DNA from: Exophiala sp. HKRS030
Lineage: Eukaryota > Ascomycota > Eurotiomycetes > Chaetothyriales > Herpotrichiellaceae
NCBI GenBank assembly: GCA_023897205.1
Contig: JAHWDD010000006.1
Location: 372,001-436,000 of the forward strand
Direction: 5' to 3'
DNA length: 64,000 nucleotides
In this document: piece by piece, positions 22,052 through 32,044 of the stretch
How positions within the stretch are numbered: position 1 is the first letter of the stretch
Layout of the letters: every line of letters starts with the position of its first letter
Made by a program: the position numbers and the translations under genes
The notes under the pieces: model-generated
Database searches by the model: none
Seen by the model: only the letters and a program-made list of their open reading frames with translations
What the model was told of the DNA's origin: nothing

Positions 22052-23620
22052 GACCAGTCTCGGTTGTGCACCGCCACTATTGTAGCCTCATTGTCGATCC
22101 AGAGGGCTGGTCAATATCTCGGCCATGCCCTGACGTTGTGCCCTTTCTTGCTCAGCCCCAAGTCAACAACCCTGCCTTGGGCTGATGCTATCTCGATCAA
22201 TCAACATGACAAGGAAGAACTCAAGAAAGTGATTCCCCAAATGAGTTTTATATATCGGCGAGCTGCAGAGGTGATCATTTGGCTTGGGACAAGTGGGCTG
22301 CCTGGAAATTGGGAGTTAGAGGGAGCGATTCCATGGATGGAGAACCGGGCTGCCTCCACGTCTGTTATGTCCGACAATCTTCACCGAGAAGAGTGGCATG
22401 TGATTGTATATCTGCTGAATAAGCTGATGCACGCTGATTACTGGAAAAGGACATGGGTCATTCAAGAGATTGAGGAAGCTGTGACAATTTCTGTGAGATT
22501 TCGCAGGTTCTCCTTGTCGTGGAATGCCTTTCATGCTGCGGTCAAGGCTTACAAGGGTCAATTCCCACGGGCGCATTATACGCAGGAGGTCAGCAAGTTC
22601 GGTGACCTGAGGAAGGACCGCCTTGCCGGTCAAACATATGCGCTCTCAGACCTGTTCATGTTGTTTCATGATACGTTTTGCAAGGTTTCGCATGACAAGA
22701 TATATGCATTCCTGGGGATGTCATCGGATGATTCGGCAGATCTTATTACAGTCGACTATGAGAAACCTCTCTCACAGCTATACGCCGGTGTTGTGCGATT
22801 CCTTGCGACCTCATCATTTGAGAGAGAGGTCAAGCAGTTTGGCCTTGTCCACATGAGCGCTCTAGTACGCCAGGTGTTGACAAGAAGAGCAGTAGAGGCC
22901 GAGATAAAACATCTAGTGCCGGTTTTAAGCCTCGAGAAAAAGAAGAATACATGGATGTACCGCGAAGAGCTGCACAAAACAGCTCATTGGTCCCATTCGC
23001 TGCCAGAACAGATACAGATTTGGACAGATCACAGCCAGTCAATAACGGTTGAGGCCAAAGGCTCCATGAAAGGCCGGATCAAATCATTTGGGCCTACTAT
23101 TGACGAATTTCTAGGATCGGTCCCGGCAAGCAAGGCTTGGAAGATAGACATAATGCGGGCTTTTGAAGAGGAGTCTAGAACGAGATTGTCGGCCTTGTAC
23201 GAGAGCCTACATGATCTTGTTAGTCGACACGGTACTTTCGCATCACTTCAATCGACAGCAAGTTTCAAGGTTACAAACGCATCGGCAGAGGGCGACACGC
23301 CAGGGCCGGCAAGACTGTTCGTTGGCTCAGAAGAATTGTTGGGGATTGCATCACCCAAAGCAAGGATCGATGACCATATCGTACAATTTCAAGACTCTCA
23401 GTCCATGGCCGTGGTGCGGCCTACCGAAGATTGGGTAACAGTACATGAAGTCGAAATCGTTGGTCGTTGCAGTATTGTCCATGGAGGTTACAGCCAGGAG
23501 TGGTACACACCTCGAGAACGAGACATGTTTCCTGATTATGGGCTTGCCCCACCGGTGAAGGTCAAGATGGATCTCGATACTTTGACCAGTTTGACTCTTG
23601 ACTCTCTGGTTCTTGATTGA
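22052..23620 (+). pseudogene. HET (heterokaryon incompatibility) domain ORF, 5'-truncated
   Basis: HET proteins trigger cell death on non-self fusion in filamentous fungi. This 1.57-kb frame has the middle and end of a HET domain: WADAISINQHDKEELKKVIPQM, SFIYRRAAEVIIWLG and YWKRTWVIQEIEEA, then YALSDLFMLF..., DKIYAFLGMSSDD and ITVDYEKPLSQLYAGVVRFL. The N-terminal block (FEALSYxWG type) is missing. The frame is closed by TGA at 22049-22051, with no in-frame ATG before the middle of the HET domain. Only 188 bases separate it from the glyoxalase stop, too little for a normal first exon with promoter, and the best ATG there (MDFKNDLQFDCQ...) resembles nothing in the family. Most likely a 5'-deleted relic whose remainder is still open; an unrecognised first exon is the alternative. 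Confidence 0.7.
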
Positions 23621-23912
23621 GTGTTTCGAGGGAAAATTTGCCTCTGTTCTTTTATTAAAAGTCAAGCTGGAAAACAAGGATCGTCGCCCGAGGAGGACGG
23701 AATGGGAAGAATGTTTACCCAAGTAGATAGAACCTGGTCAGTCTGAAGAGAAACTCGAGTAGACAGGTTTGACAGTACTGAAATGGATATTTGCGCATGA
23801 CTCCGGGAAATAATAGCTACAAGTGCCCATTGAAGCCGCTGTTGTGTCTTGTTCATGAAATGCATCGACAAGCTCGAGGCTATTTATCAAGGACCATCCA
23901 TGATGGAAGAAC

Positions 23913-25412
23913 TCAGTCGAATGTAATCTTTTTCCCGGCAAACGTCGCCTGGTTTTGTTCGTTTTGTGTCTTTCTCTTCTTGGCCGCTTCCCAAGATGGA
24001 TGTAAAGGACCTTGATCGTCTCCTCGTTTCTTGGGTCGTGGTGCCTCCTCTTTCCTGGTCCTTCTTGTATCTTTTCGTTCCATGTTTTGACCACGTCTGA
24101 CGTTACCATGACCGTGACCGTGACCACCGCCGGGACGAAACCGATCTCTCCCACCTCGTTGGTGGCTACCGTCGACCGCACCTCTATGAGCGTCCCACCC
24201 TGAGTTTCTGTCTCCCTTGTTGTCCTTGGCCGCCACCAAATGTTTGGCCATTTTTCCAAATTTCTTTTCCGCAATTTTTTGTCGGGCCCTCTGACCACGA
24301 CGGTTGTTACGAGGTTTGGCAGACGGTGGACCTCTGTGACCATGATCATCATCACGGTCGTCGTCGTCGTCGTCATCATCACCTGATTCTGAACCAGAAT
24401 AATAACCTCCTAGACTTAGTGACGGCAAGAATGACGTCGTCGTCGTCGTTGTTGCGGTCGTTTGTGTCTTTTTGGACCGACTAGGTGGTTCCGGACTGAG
24501 AGAAACAGAAACAGAAACAGAAATGTCATCTCTTGGTGATCGTCCACCACCACGAGTGATGTTGTGACCTGTCGGCAAATCAGAATCATCCTCACCGTCG
24601 TCGTTGTCTTCGTCACCGTCTTCATCATCGTCAGAAGAAGCCAATCGATCTTGATGTTCGTTGAGTAAACGATCCATTTCACCGTCGGAAAGATATTCGG
24701 CGTTTTCGTCTTCTTCTGACTCGTCATCATCGACAGACTGTTTGTCCGAAAACCCATCGAATGACTCGTCTGGACCATTGACGTCGTCGGTAGAAGCTAA
24801 CAACTTCTGTTGATCATCGGCAGATCCAGAATCGTGCTGAGTCTCGGGCTCAAGCTTGGAGTTTCCATTCTTACTCGTCCTTTGACCCTCCGACTCACCC
24901 TTTCCCGCCGCCGCCGACACGCCGAGAACGTCAAACAAACCGTTCAAAATCCCCGGCAGAACCTGCTTGGCGGGTGCCGAGTTGAACAGTCTTCCCAGCA
25001 CGTTCCCCTCGGCAGTGGATTTGGGTTGCTCGAGGCTTGGGTTCACTCCGTACAGGCTGACGACGACCGGGTGGGATTTCGTCCGGGTCGACTTCACGAG
25101 CTGTTTGACGAGGTACTGTTTCGCGGTTCGTTCGAGGTCGAGTTGTTTGAGGACGATCACCTCCTCCCTCAGCCGGAGCAACTGGTGAGGTTTGTCGGTG
25201 GCGGATTTTTGGCGCCTCCCGAGTTTCTGTCTCTCGAACCCTCGTGCCAGTTTCAGTGAAGCGTGGAGGGATTTGATCCCGTGGCCTAGTGTCTTTTTGA
25301 GTCGCGAGATTTGACCAGACAGCACCGGGTCTTTTGAGGTTTGGTTTTTGTTGTTACCATCATCATGCAGACCGTCCTCATCTCCTTCGGCTTCACGTTT
25401 TCTTTTGCCCAT
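23913..25412 (-). CDS. BUD22: BUD22-like ribosome biogenesis protein
   Basis: A single exon encodes 499 aa, from MGKRKREAEGDEDG to ...GKKITFD. The N-terminal third is helical and basic (VLSGQISRLKKTLGHGIKSL, KQLDLERTAKQYLVKQLVKS), as in the BUD22 domain. The middle is strongly acidic (DDDESEEDENAEYLSDGEMD and a poly-Asp stretch). The end is basic with an RGG-like patch (GGRDRFRPGGGHGHGHGN) and the family's closing motif LHPSWEAAKKRK...F.GKKITFD. In yeast Bud22 acts in the nucleolus on 18S rRNA and 40S maturation. The last motif and overall layout support the call; the central region is diverged low complexity. It is convergent with the HET relic. Confidence 0.82.
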   Translation of the reverse strand: MGKRKREAEGDEDGLHDDGNNKNQTSKDPVLSGQISRLKKTLGHGIKSLHASLKLARGFERQKLGRRQKSATDKPHQLLRLREEVIVLKQLDLERTAKQYLVKQLVKSTRTKSHPVVVSLYGVNPSLEQPKSTAEGNVLGRLFNSAPAKQVLPGILNGLFDVLGVSAAAGKGESEGQRTSKNGNSKLEPETQHDSGSADDQQKLLASTDDVNGPDESFDGFSDKQSVDDDESEEDENAEYLSDGEMDRLLNEHQDRLASSDDDEDGDEDNDDGEDDSDLPTGHNITRGGGRSPRDDISVSVSVSLSPEPPSRSKKTQTTATTTTTTSFLPSLSLGGYYSGSESGDDDDDDDDRDDDHGHRGPPSAKPRNNRRGQRARQKIAEKKFGKMAKHLVAAKDNKGDRNSGWDAHRGAVDGSHQRGGRDRFRPGGGHGHGHGNVRRGQNMERKDTRRTRKEEAPRPKKRGDDQGPLHPSWEAAKKRKTQNEQNQATFAGKKITFD

Positions 25413-25967
25413 AGCTCTGACAATCTACGTGGACGGTCGGAGTCCTGATCGTCGTGAAGCGGATAAAAAAAAAGTTCTTGGGGGAAACGGAGTTACTGGG
25501 ATACGCTTGGAGTGACAATGGCGCTAATTTTCAGACAATTGTTTAGTCCGAGAACGGTATAGTGTAGCCTCGTCACACATATGTACATGAGTACGAGTAC
25601 GAGTACTCCGTCCATACGGAGTACCTCGGTACCTTAAGTACATGTGAGGATGCTGAACCAATGCGCATGGAGAGATGGTGTCGAACAGTACAGGGCACTA
25701 TCTACGTGCGAGGTTCATACCACGTTCGAAGCGAACTTCAACAGTCACAAGAAGGATATCCGTAGTTTGCAATTCAGTACCCATCAACATCTGGGAATCG
25801 ACCAGTAATGCTAGGGTGAAAAAAAAATCGATTGGCATGGATAAACAGTAAGATCAAACATTTGCCGGCTGTGTCGTTTGTAGAATAAAGAAGGTGGTAT
25901 CAACGAATCTTCATGACTTGTTCTCCCGCTCAAACCAAAACCTTTTGCACCTGTGTACTCCGTATTG
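25413..25967. other. Intergenic region upstream of BUD22 with a motif hairpin
   Basis: The 555 bases separate BUD22 from the 3' end of the lectin-like gene. They contain alternating GTAC/GAGTAC sequence near 25585-25605, the inverted repeat at 25604-25623 and a TACTCCGTA copy at 25956-25964. No gene is seen. Confidence 0.55.
25604..25623. repeat. Perfect inverted repeat of the dispersed TACTCCGT motif (8-bp stem, 4-nt loop)
   Basis: The sequence TACTCCGT-CCAT-ACGGAGTA can form a hairpin. Its arms are the same motif that recurs singly through the intergenic DNA of this window. Confidence 0.85.
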
Positions 25968-26951
25968 TCAAGCCATCTCCACGGCACCTCCTTGTACATT
26001 CGTTCTTGTTCTTGCCTTTTTATCTGTAACGAGTTCAGCATGCTGGTGGTGGTGGTGCTGCGACATTTGGTCCTGCTTGGTGTACATACTATGTCCGTCT
26101 GATGACGGGATGTCACTGTATTTTGACGCTTCGACTGTTGGGGGTATGGTACTGGATGTGTGTTGCCTAGCTCTTGCTCGTTTCCTTTTTCTCGAGCACA
26201 CGAGGAAAGCGGCGACAAGAAACGCAATCAGGGCCACGGCACCGACTACGATACCTGCTATCACGCCTCCAGAAAGTGAATTGTATTTTGACGTAGCGGA
26301 CGCCACAACTGGCGCTGCGGTAGTAGATGATTCCGTCGCTGTCGCTGGTGTCGTCGCGGATCGTGCTGTGGATGTGGCTGCTGCCGTAGTGGTGGCTTTC
26401 TGCAACACGTTTGTCAGGAGTAGACACTTGGAAAGAAATCATTGTAAGAAATAACGTACGGCAATCGACGACATTGGTGATGCCATCGCGTCACTGACTT
26501 CACCTGCCGAGCTGTTGATATCGAATGTCCAATGACTGCCATCCTCGGCCGTGTTCATCACAGGGATGATGTCTGCAGCGGAATTGTTGCTCACGCCCAG
26601 ATACTGAAAAACCCCGACAGCCATGTTGACGAGTTTCCTGGTGCCGTCTGGCCAGACGGTAATGTTCCATTGTTGGGTGAGGTCTCCGCTCGAAGGTAGT
26701 AGTTGAGGTTTTGAGTCGGCGGCAGTTTTGAGGGCGAGCTGATAGCCGGCGCCATAGTCGTAATTTCGAAGGAAATAAACGCCTTCTTGGAAGAAGACCT
26801 GCCAGTTTTGAGACGAGACACCTTTCGAATCTAAAAACAACGCCGCCGGGATGTCTTCTGGATTGTGGCCGCCGTCATTTAGGTATACACCTTTGGGATA
26901 TCGATCAGAAGATAGCAGATAATACGAATTTGAATCGAAGAGGTTGGACAT
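25968..26951 (-). CDS. Membrane protein with ricin-B-like lectin domain, Thr/Ala stalk and one TM segment
   Basis: Exons are 26951-26460 and 26399-25968, giving 307 aa; the phase-0 intron is GTACGT...GCAG with a CTGAC branch site. Residues about 1-140 resemble a beta-trefoil ricin-B/lectin-like fold (SNSYYLLSSDRYPKGVYLN, SSQNWQVFFQEGVYFLRN, GAGYQLALK, QQWNITVWPDGTRKL, GSHWTFDIN). A Thr/Ala-rich stalk follows, then a TM helix (GVIAGIVVGAVALIAFLVAAFLVC), a basic stop-transfer segment (SRKRKRARAR) and a cytoplasmic tail with a His run. No N-terminal signal peptide is visible from the ATG at 26951, so the topology would be type III. Such proteins are common in moulds; ligand and role are unknown. 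Confidence 0.75.
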
Positions 26952-28369
26952 GATGAATCTGGCACTTCTCGTCTCGGTTTGTTTTGATGCTGACTTCACG
27001 ATGTGGCCAAAGGGAGAAGAGAAAGATTGTACTCCGTACAAGACACCAGGGAAGGCGGTATTGTGAAATTGGATAAAGCCAAGGCGTTTACAGGACCTTG
27101 GACCTCTTCGGATACGGAGTAGACCAATATACTGTTCCAAGAACCCAACCTCCCTCCACCCTGGACGGTATTGCCCAGGGTGGCTCAGTCCCGATCATCC
27201 GATGGGGGGCGTGTCTACCTGTGTCATGTAGTAAAACTGGCCCCCAGATTCAACCATTTTGTACATACATACTCCGTACCGAAGCCAACCGAAAAAGGCT
27301 TTGCACCTGCTAACTCATCATGAGCCCAACAAGATGCTTGGATTCTGATCCACTAGAATACCGGACCGCTTTGTGGTTTGCCGAAAGGGCCATAAATTAA
27401 TTGGCGTTATCCGTACTGCCTCAGTCTTGAAGCCAATGATCCAGACTTCAGGGGCTGATCGGTATGAAACTGTACAAGGATGTCCTGCTAGCGGGCGCTT
27501 AAATGGGGCTTGTTCATTCGAACCGTTTCTTTAGTCATGGCGCCGTGGTACCCCGTAGTGAGGTATGAAATGGCACAAAGAAGCTGTTCACCTTTACTCT
27601 GTAAATACTCTGTACAGGACTAATCCTGATTTCCAGTCACGCGTGGAAGAACATCACCGAGGGGGAAGATCTCGATAATCTTTTGAGAGCCTGGATTAGC
27701 AGGCAGGCGTCCTACATCTCAAATTCTCAGGTCATTCAAAAATACCGCAACACAAAATTCAAGAGGTGCGACCAGTGCTGTTGCTCTTCAAGGTCTCATG
27801 TTTGTTTGATCCAGGTTGGCTTAGCAGACGTTGGATGTTCAAGCAAATGTGCTCCCTTGTAACAGCTTATGTAAGGGGTGACGAGTCCATATCCGGATTG
27901 GGAATAGAGGATTTCCGGTCAGAAATGTCTGGGAGCTGATCACGTGAGACCGAAGTCCCTCCCTACAACCCATGCACAACTTGTACGAGTGCGAGCACAC
28001 CTCACTCATCGGGCCATCCGTCAGCAGAAGAATGGGACAGGCATTCTACAATGCTCTCTCGTCATATCATTCGACTGCCGTATGACCGAAGGGAAGGTAC
28101 TTCAACACATAATTGGCTGCGTCGCCTTTGGATGGCTGAGGCTGAGGGGGGCCACTAGGGTGCGGCTGAGCTTCGACATCATTCTCAAGAACTGTCTGCC
28201 TTACGCCAACATCATTCATCAGCTATTTCTCTCAATTTCTCACCACCGAGATTGAATCTAACATTTCTTCTCTCATAGTTTCAGACAGTCAAGCTACATT
28301 TGGACACCTCGCAATCTAAATAACAAAATCTAAAGTCGGAATCAGCAGATACATACCCTGACAGCCAGT
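26952..28369. other. Intergenic region, no gene supported; three motif copies
   Basis: The 1.4 kb hold TACTCCGTA/TACGGAGTA copies at 27030, 27114 and 27270 and no ORF above about 103 codons with recognisable content. The region around 27620-27760 is relatively ORF-like but matches nothing recognised. Confidence 0.5.
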
Positions 28370-29593
28370 ATGGCATTTAACGTATCAAAGAGTTTACTCA
28401 TTTTCCTATCCATAGCTGGATTTTGGACTCTCTGGGTGTTTCCATACCAGAATGGCCTTCTCAAGATCTTGGGGGATCAGAGTCGACCGGGGGCGGTCAT
28501 TCCAGGCCCGACCGCAGCACCCATGAAACAGACCTACACTGGCATTGGACCCGTTGATAAGCAATTGACTACACTGGTCAGCTTCTTCTACACAGCAATA
28601 GACGGCAATCGAGCAGACGTGTCACTCTCGTTCCTTGACTTGGGAGGCCAGGTCCTCGCGGCATGGGTTCTCATCATGATCGAAGGCCTACGGGTCGGCA
28701 ATCAGCGCAAGTTCTTCCTTACGGCGTAAGTTTCCAATCCGAATCAAGCCAATCTGGCATTGTCGCTGATGTAAAACAGCACGACGTTCTTTGGAGTCGG
28801 AGTGGCAATCATCGGATATGCATGCGTAGCACCTTTGTGGTTTGCACTTCATTTGTGGCTATCGCCTACTGCCACCAATCCAAAGGATTACCAACTCATT
28901 GTCGACGTACCGGTCAAGCTCGCCATCGCGCCGATTAGTATTTTGGTTGGCTTCGGACTTCCTTCACTGCTCATGTGTTTACCAGCGCCTGACGTGATCT
29001 CTTTCGAGACCAAGCAAACCTGGGCAGGTATTCAGCAGGGCTGGGCGATCTGGATAGGCATCACACAGTTCATTCTATCGACAGTGGCGATGACCGTGGA
29101 CCAGCGAGCGTCGATACTTACAGAGGCCGACAAGAGGAGCCAGACAATCAAGTACCTGCGTCGAGCTTATGCTTTTGCAATTGCATCGTCAGCCGGCTCA
29201 CATCTCGGCGCGTGGATTTTGTCACTCCTCGCGTACGCCTTTCCCGTGCTGTTCAGCACAAAATATCTATCCCAGCTGCAGCCGGCTCATATCTTCGTGC
29301 CGGTCTGGCCATTTGGTCCGCATGAGGTTTCCACCCTGGCGGATGGTGCGCTCTGGTTCTTGCAATGGGACATTGTCGTTGGAGTCACATCTACCTTGCT
29401 TTGGGGTCTTGTACTGCGTGGGGCAGCGAAACAGGACAAGACGACGGTCCTTCAATTCGTCGTTGGAGCTGTCAAGACCGGTATCGTCACTGTGGTGCTG
29501 GGTCCATGTGGAGCTGCAGCAGTGGCTCTGTGGGCTCGTGATGAGATGGTCTTTGGCAAGTCGAACGCGAAGAGTGAGAAGAAGCGTTCTTGA
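28370..29593 (+). CDS. Eight-TM integral membrane protein, unknown function (membrane-cyclase-like)
   Basis: Exons are 28370-28725 and 28780-29593, giving 389 aa; the 54-nt intron is GTAAGT...ACAG. About eight hydrophobic helices are visible: LLIFLSIAGFWTLWVFPY, LDLGGQVLAAWVLIMIEGL, FGVGVAIIGYACVAPLWFA, ISILVGFGLPSLLMCL, GWAIWIGITQFILSTVAM, SHLGAWILSLLAYAFPVLF, WDIVVGVTSTLLWGLVL and GIVTVVLGPCGAAAVALW. The pattern VDKQLTTLVSFFYTAIDG then WVLIMIEGLRVGN is, from memory, typical of a family of fungal multi-pass proteins. Some members sit in secondary-metabolite clusters and are annotated as membrane-bound terpene cyclases. That link is tentative; no prenyltransferase or PKS is nearby. The adjacent co-oriented gene is an alcohol dehydrogenase. 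Confidence 0.7.
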
Positions 29594-30023
29594 GCATGCC
29601 CCAGGTCCGATGTAAAGCTCACTCGCGTCAAAAGAAAGTTGGTCAGTTTGATGCGCGGTATCCAATGGCAAACTCTATACAGGTGTTGGTAATTGCGTGA
29701 GAGCATATGGTCTTCAGCTTGAATTGATATCCCCTGTCATTGTCTTCAACGATCAGGAAATGACGACATTCATAAACTCAAACCACTTCGTACACGTCGT
29801 ACATATCTTCAGCGATGCCGGAGAGTCGATTGGGGCCCAAGGGGGGGCATCCGAGGGGGGCGGAATGCAATGGGTTGATGATACTAAGTGTCGGGCATCA
29901 TCCCCGCACCAAGGTGATATCCCTCTGTAAATGCAAGCGGATGAGGCTTGGATCGATAGTAATTATATATAATATACAAAGTAATACCTAGCCAAGTCAA
30001 GACGCAGAGAACCACTTCGGATC
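29594..30023 (+). promoter_or_regulatory. Promoter region of the alcohol dehydrogenase with TATA-like element
   Basis: The 430-base gap contains a strong A/T element TATATATAATATA at about 29964-29976, roughly 50-60 nt before the ATG at 30024. It is one of few TATA-like elements seen near a start here and suggests an inducible promoter. Confidence 0.45.
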
Positions 30024-31486
30024 ATGGCGGGACGTGGAAACATTGATACGCAGAATGGCCTTGGGAGCACTGAAGCTCTTGTTGTTTCCCAAAAGGGAGG
30101 TCAGTTCGAACTAAAGGAGGTTCAGCTGAAGGAAATGCGCAGCAACGAGGTCGTGGTTAGGATGGTAGCCACGGGGATCTGTCATACGGATTTGGCAACA
30201 GTACATGTGGGTGGATCATGCGTCTAGGTCTTGTCGACTTAAGACATCCTTAACAGATCGTCTCGCTCACTCCCTGACAGGGCTTCAAAGGGCCAGGTCT
30301 ACCCGCAATCTTGGGTCATGAAGGCTCTGGTGTTGTCGAACAAGTCGGCTCAGATGTCAAGCATGTCGAGGTTGGTGATCACGTATTGCTGACGTATAAT
30401 GCTTGCCTGGATTGTACATCTTGCCGGCGAGGCAACTACTCGTATTGCAAGCACGCACAGCAGTTAAGCTTTGGGGGTTCACGGTTGGATGGCACGAGGA
30501 CTTTCTCTTGCAATGGTAAAGACATAAGCTCGCCCTATTTTGGTCAGTCCTCCTTTGCGAAGCGATCCATTGTGGGTGGCTTCTGTGCGGTCAAAGTCGA
30601 TAAGTCGCTGCCGCTGGAGATCTTATGCTGTATTGGGTGTGGAATCCAGACGGGCGCCGGCACAGTTTTGAACGTTCTCAAACCGCAGCTCGGGTCCTCG
30701 ATTGCTGTATTTGGTGTTGGTGGTGTAGGACTGGCAGCTATAGTAAGTGTTATGCAAGATCCGGACAATCAAAACTCCATGACTTCCATGCCATGCAAAA
30801 ACCGGTTTCACCGCGGCTTATTCCCCGGGTTTTGCGATGACCGATGCTTCCTCTGATACTCCTTGGCTCCCTGCATGGTTTGAAGGAGATACTGATGTAT
30901 TTGCAGATGGCGGCGAAAAACTTCACTCCTGCCACAAAAATTATTGCGATTGATGTTCAGGACTCGCGGCTGGAGATGGCTAAAGAACTGGGTGCAACAC
31001 ATGTTCTGAACTCCAAGGGCCGTGATATTGTCGAGCTTATCCATTCCGTTACAGATGGCGATGGCGTCGACTATGCTCTGGATGCGACTGGCAATGTTGC
31101 AGTGGTTCAGGCCATGATAGATTCGACGGCAAATAGTGGGATAGCTGCCACAGTCGGCGGTGTGCCTGCAGGACAGCACGTCAAGATTGAGCCGGGAAGT
31201 TGGCTCGCCCGGAATGTTAGTTACATTGGATCTTGTCAAGGTTCATCCGTGCCTCAAAAGGTAAGTCTAGAAGGGAAGAGAGGTGTGCACACAAGACAGC
31301 GTAGATCATTTGTGCTGACCTTGATTCAAATTGCAGTTCATCCCAGCTCTGGCAGAGTTCTGGAGGCAAGGCAGATTCCCCATCGATCGACTCACCAAGT
31401 CTTACTCATATAAGGAGGTGAATCAGGCGATTGATGATATGCATCATGGTCAAACCATCAAACCTGTCTTGATCTGGGCTGATTGA
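30024..31486 (+). CDS. Zinc-dependent medium-chain alcohol dehydrogenase (aryl/benzyl-alcohol type)
   Basis: Reversible NAD(P)-dependent oxidation of an alcohol. Exons are 30024-30206, 30281-30742, 30907-31260 and 31337-31486, giving 382 aa; all introns are phase 0 (GTGGGT, GTAAGT, GTAAGT donors). Motifs: catalytic-zinc Cys in ATGICHTDLATVH, GHEGSGVVEQVG, structural zinc CLDCTSCRRGNYSYC, and the CGIQTGAGTVLNVLKP segment. The Rossmann loop is AVFGVGGVGLAAI with the downstream acidic residue of IIAIDVQDSRLEMAK favouring NAD. The terminal motif is KSYSYKEVNQAIDDMHHG. Intron 2 (164 nt) is unusually long for this window but rejoins GLAAI-MAAK as the family expects. The real substrate is unknown. 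Confidence 0.9.
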
Positions 31487-32044
31487 GGCCAGGCTGTTCA
31501 TGGGAATAAGAGTAAGGTGAGGCATGTGAAATTCTGCGACAAATGGTCCCCCAGCGGATGGCCACGGGAAGATATTAGATACCTGATTTACCTACCTGCC
31601 TAGGTATCTTAGGGACTAAGAAGCCGATAAGCACTTATCAAACTTCACGTAGCAATACTCACTAGGTACCTAAAACAACTTAGGGTAGGCTCCTACCCGA
31701 AAGTCTGGTAGGTGCAATGGTACAATAGGACGGCCACTGGACGCTAAATTTCCCCGAAGTTGCGCCCATAACATTTTGCAATTTTATCTGCATTGTGAAT
31801 TCCCACTCATTCCCCCTTACAGTTTCCCCTGGATCAGACCGTTTCCCTATCAATCATCCATCCTCCGTACTTCTGAAACTCTTTAAATAGCTATTTGCTT
31901 ACAGTACACAGTGGAGGCTCCACGTCATGGCACACTACCGAGAGGTCAAGCATCAACTAAATAGAAGCCTTTTGCTTGTTCCATGACCCTGTTTCCCACC
32001 ACGGGAAGTGTCCTCGTTTCTCGCGCCAACCCTGGCCGTTCACT
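31487..32044. other. Intergenic region with palindromic CCTAGGTA/GGTACC elements; protease promoter
   Basis: The 558 bases hold clustered variants of CCTAGGTA, TAGGTACCTA and CTTAGGG between 31575 and 31705. A TTTAAATA element lies at about 31882, some 160 nt before the protease ATG. No gene is seen. Confidence 0.5.

Noticed and set aside
22316..22633. A 105-codon minus-strand ORF inside the HET gene
   Set aside because: It is a shadow of the recognisable HET reading frame.
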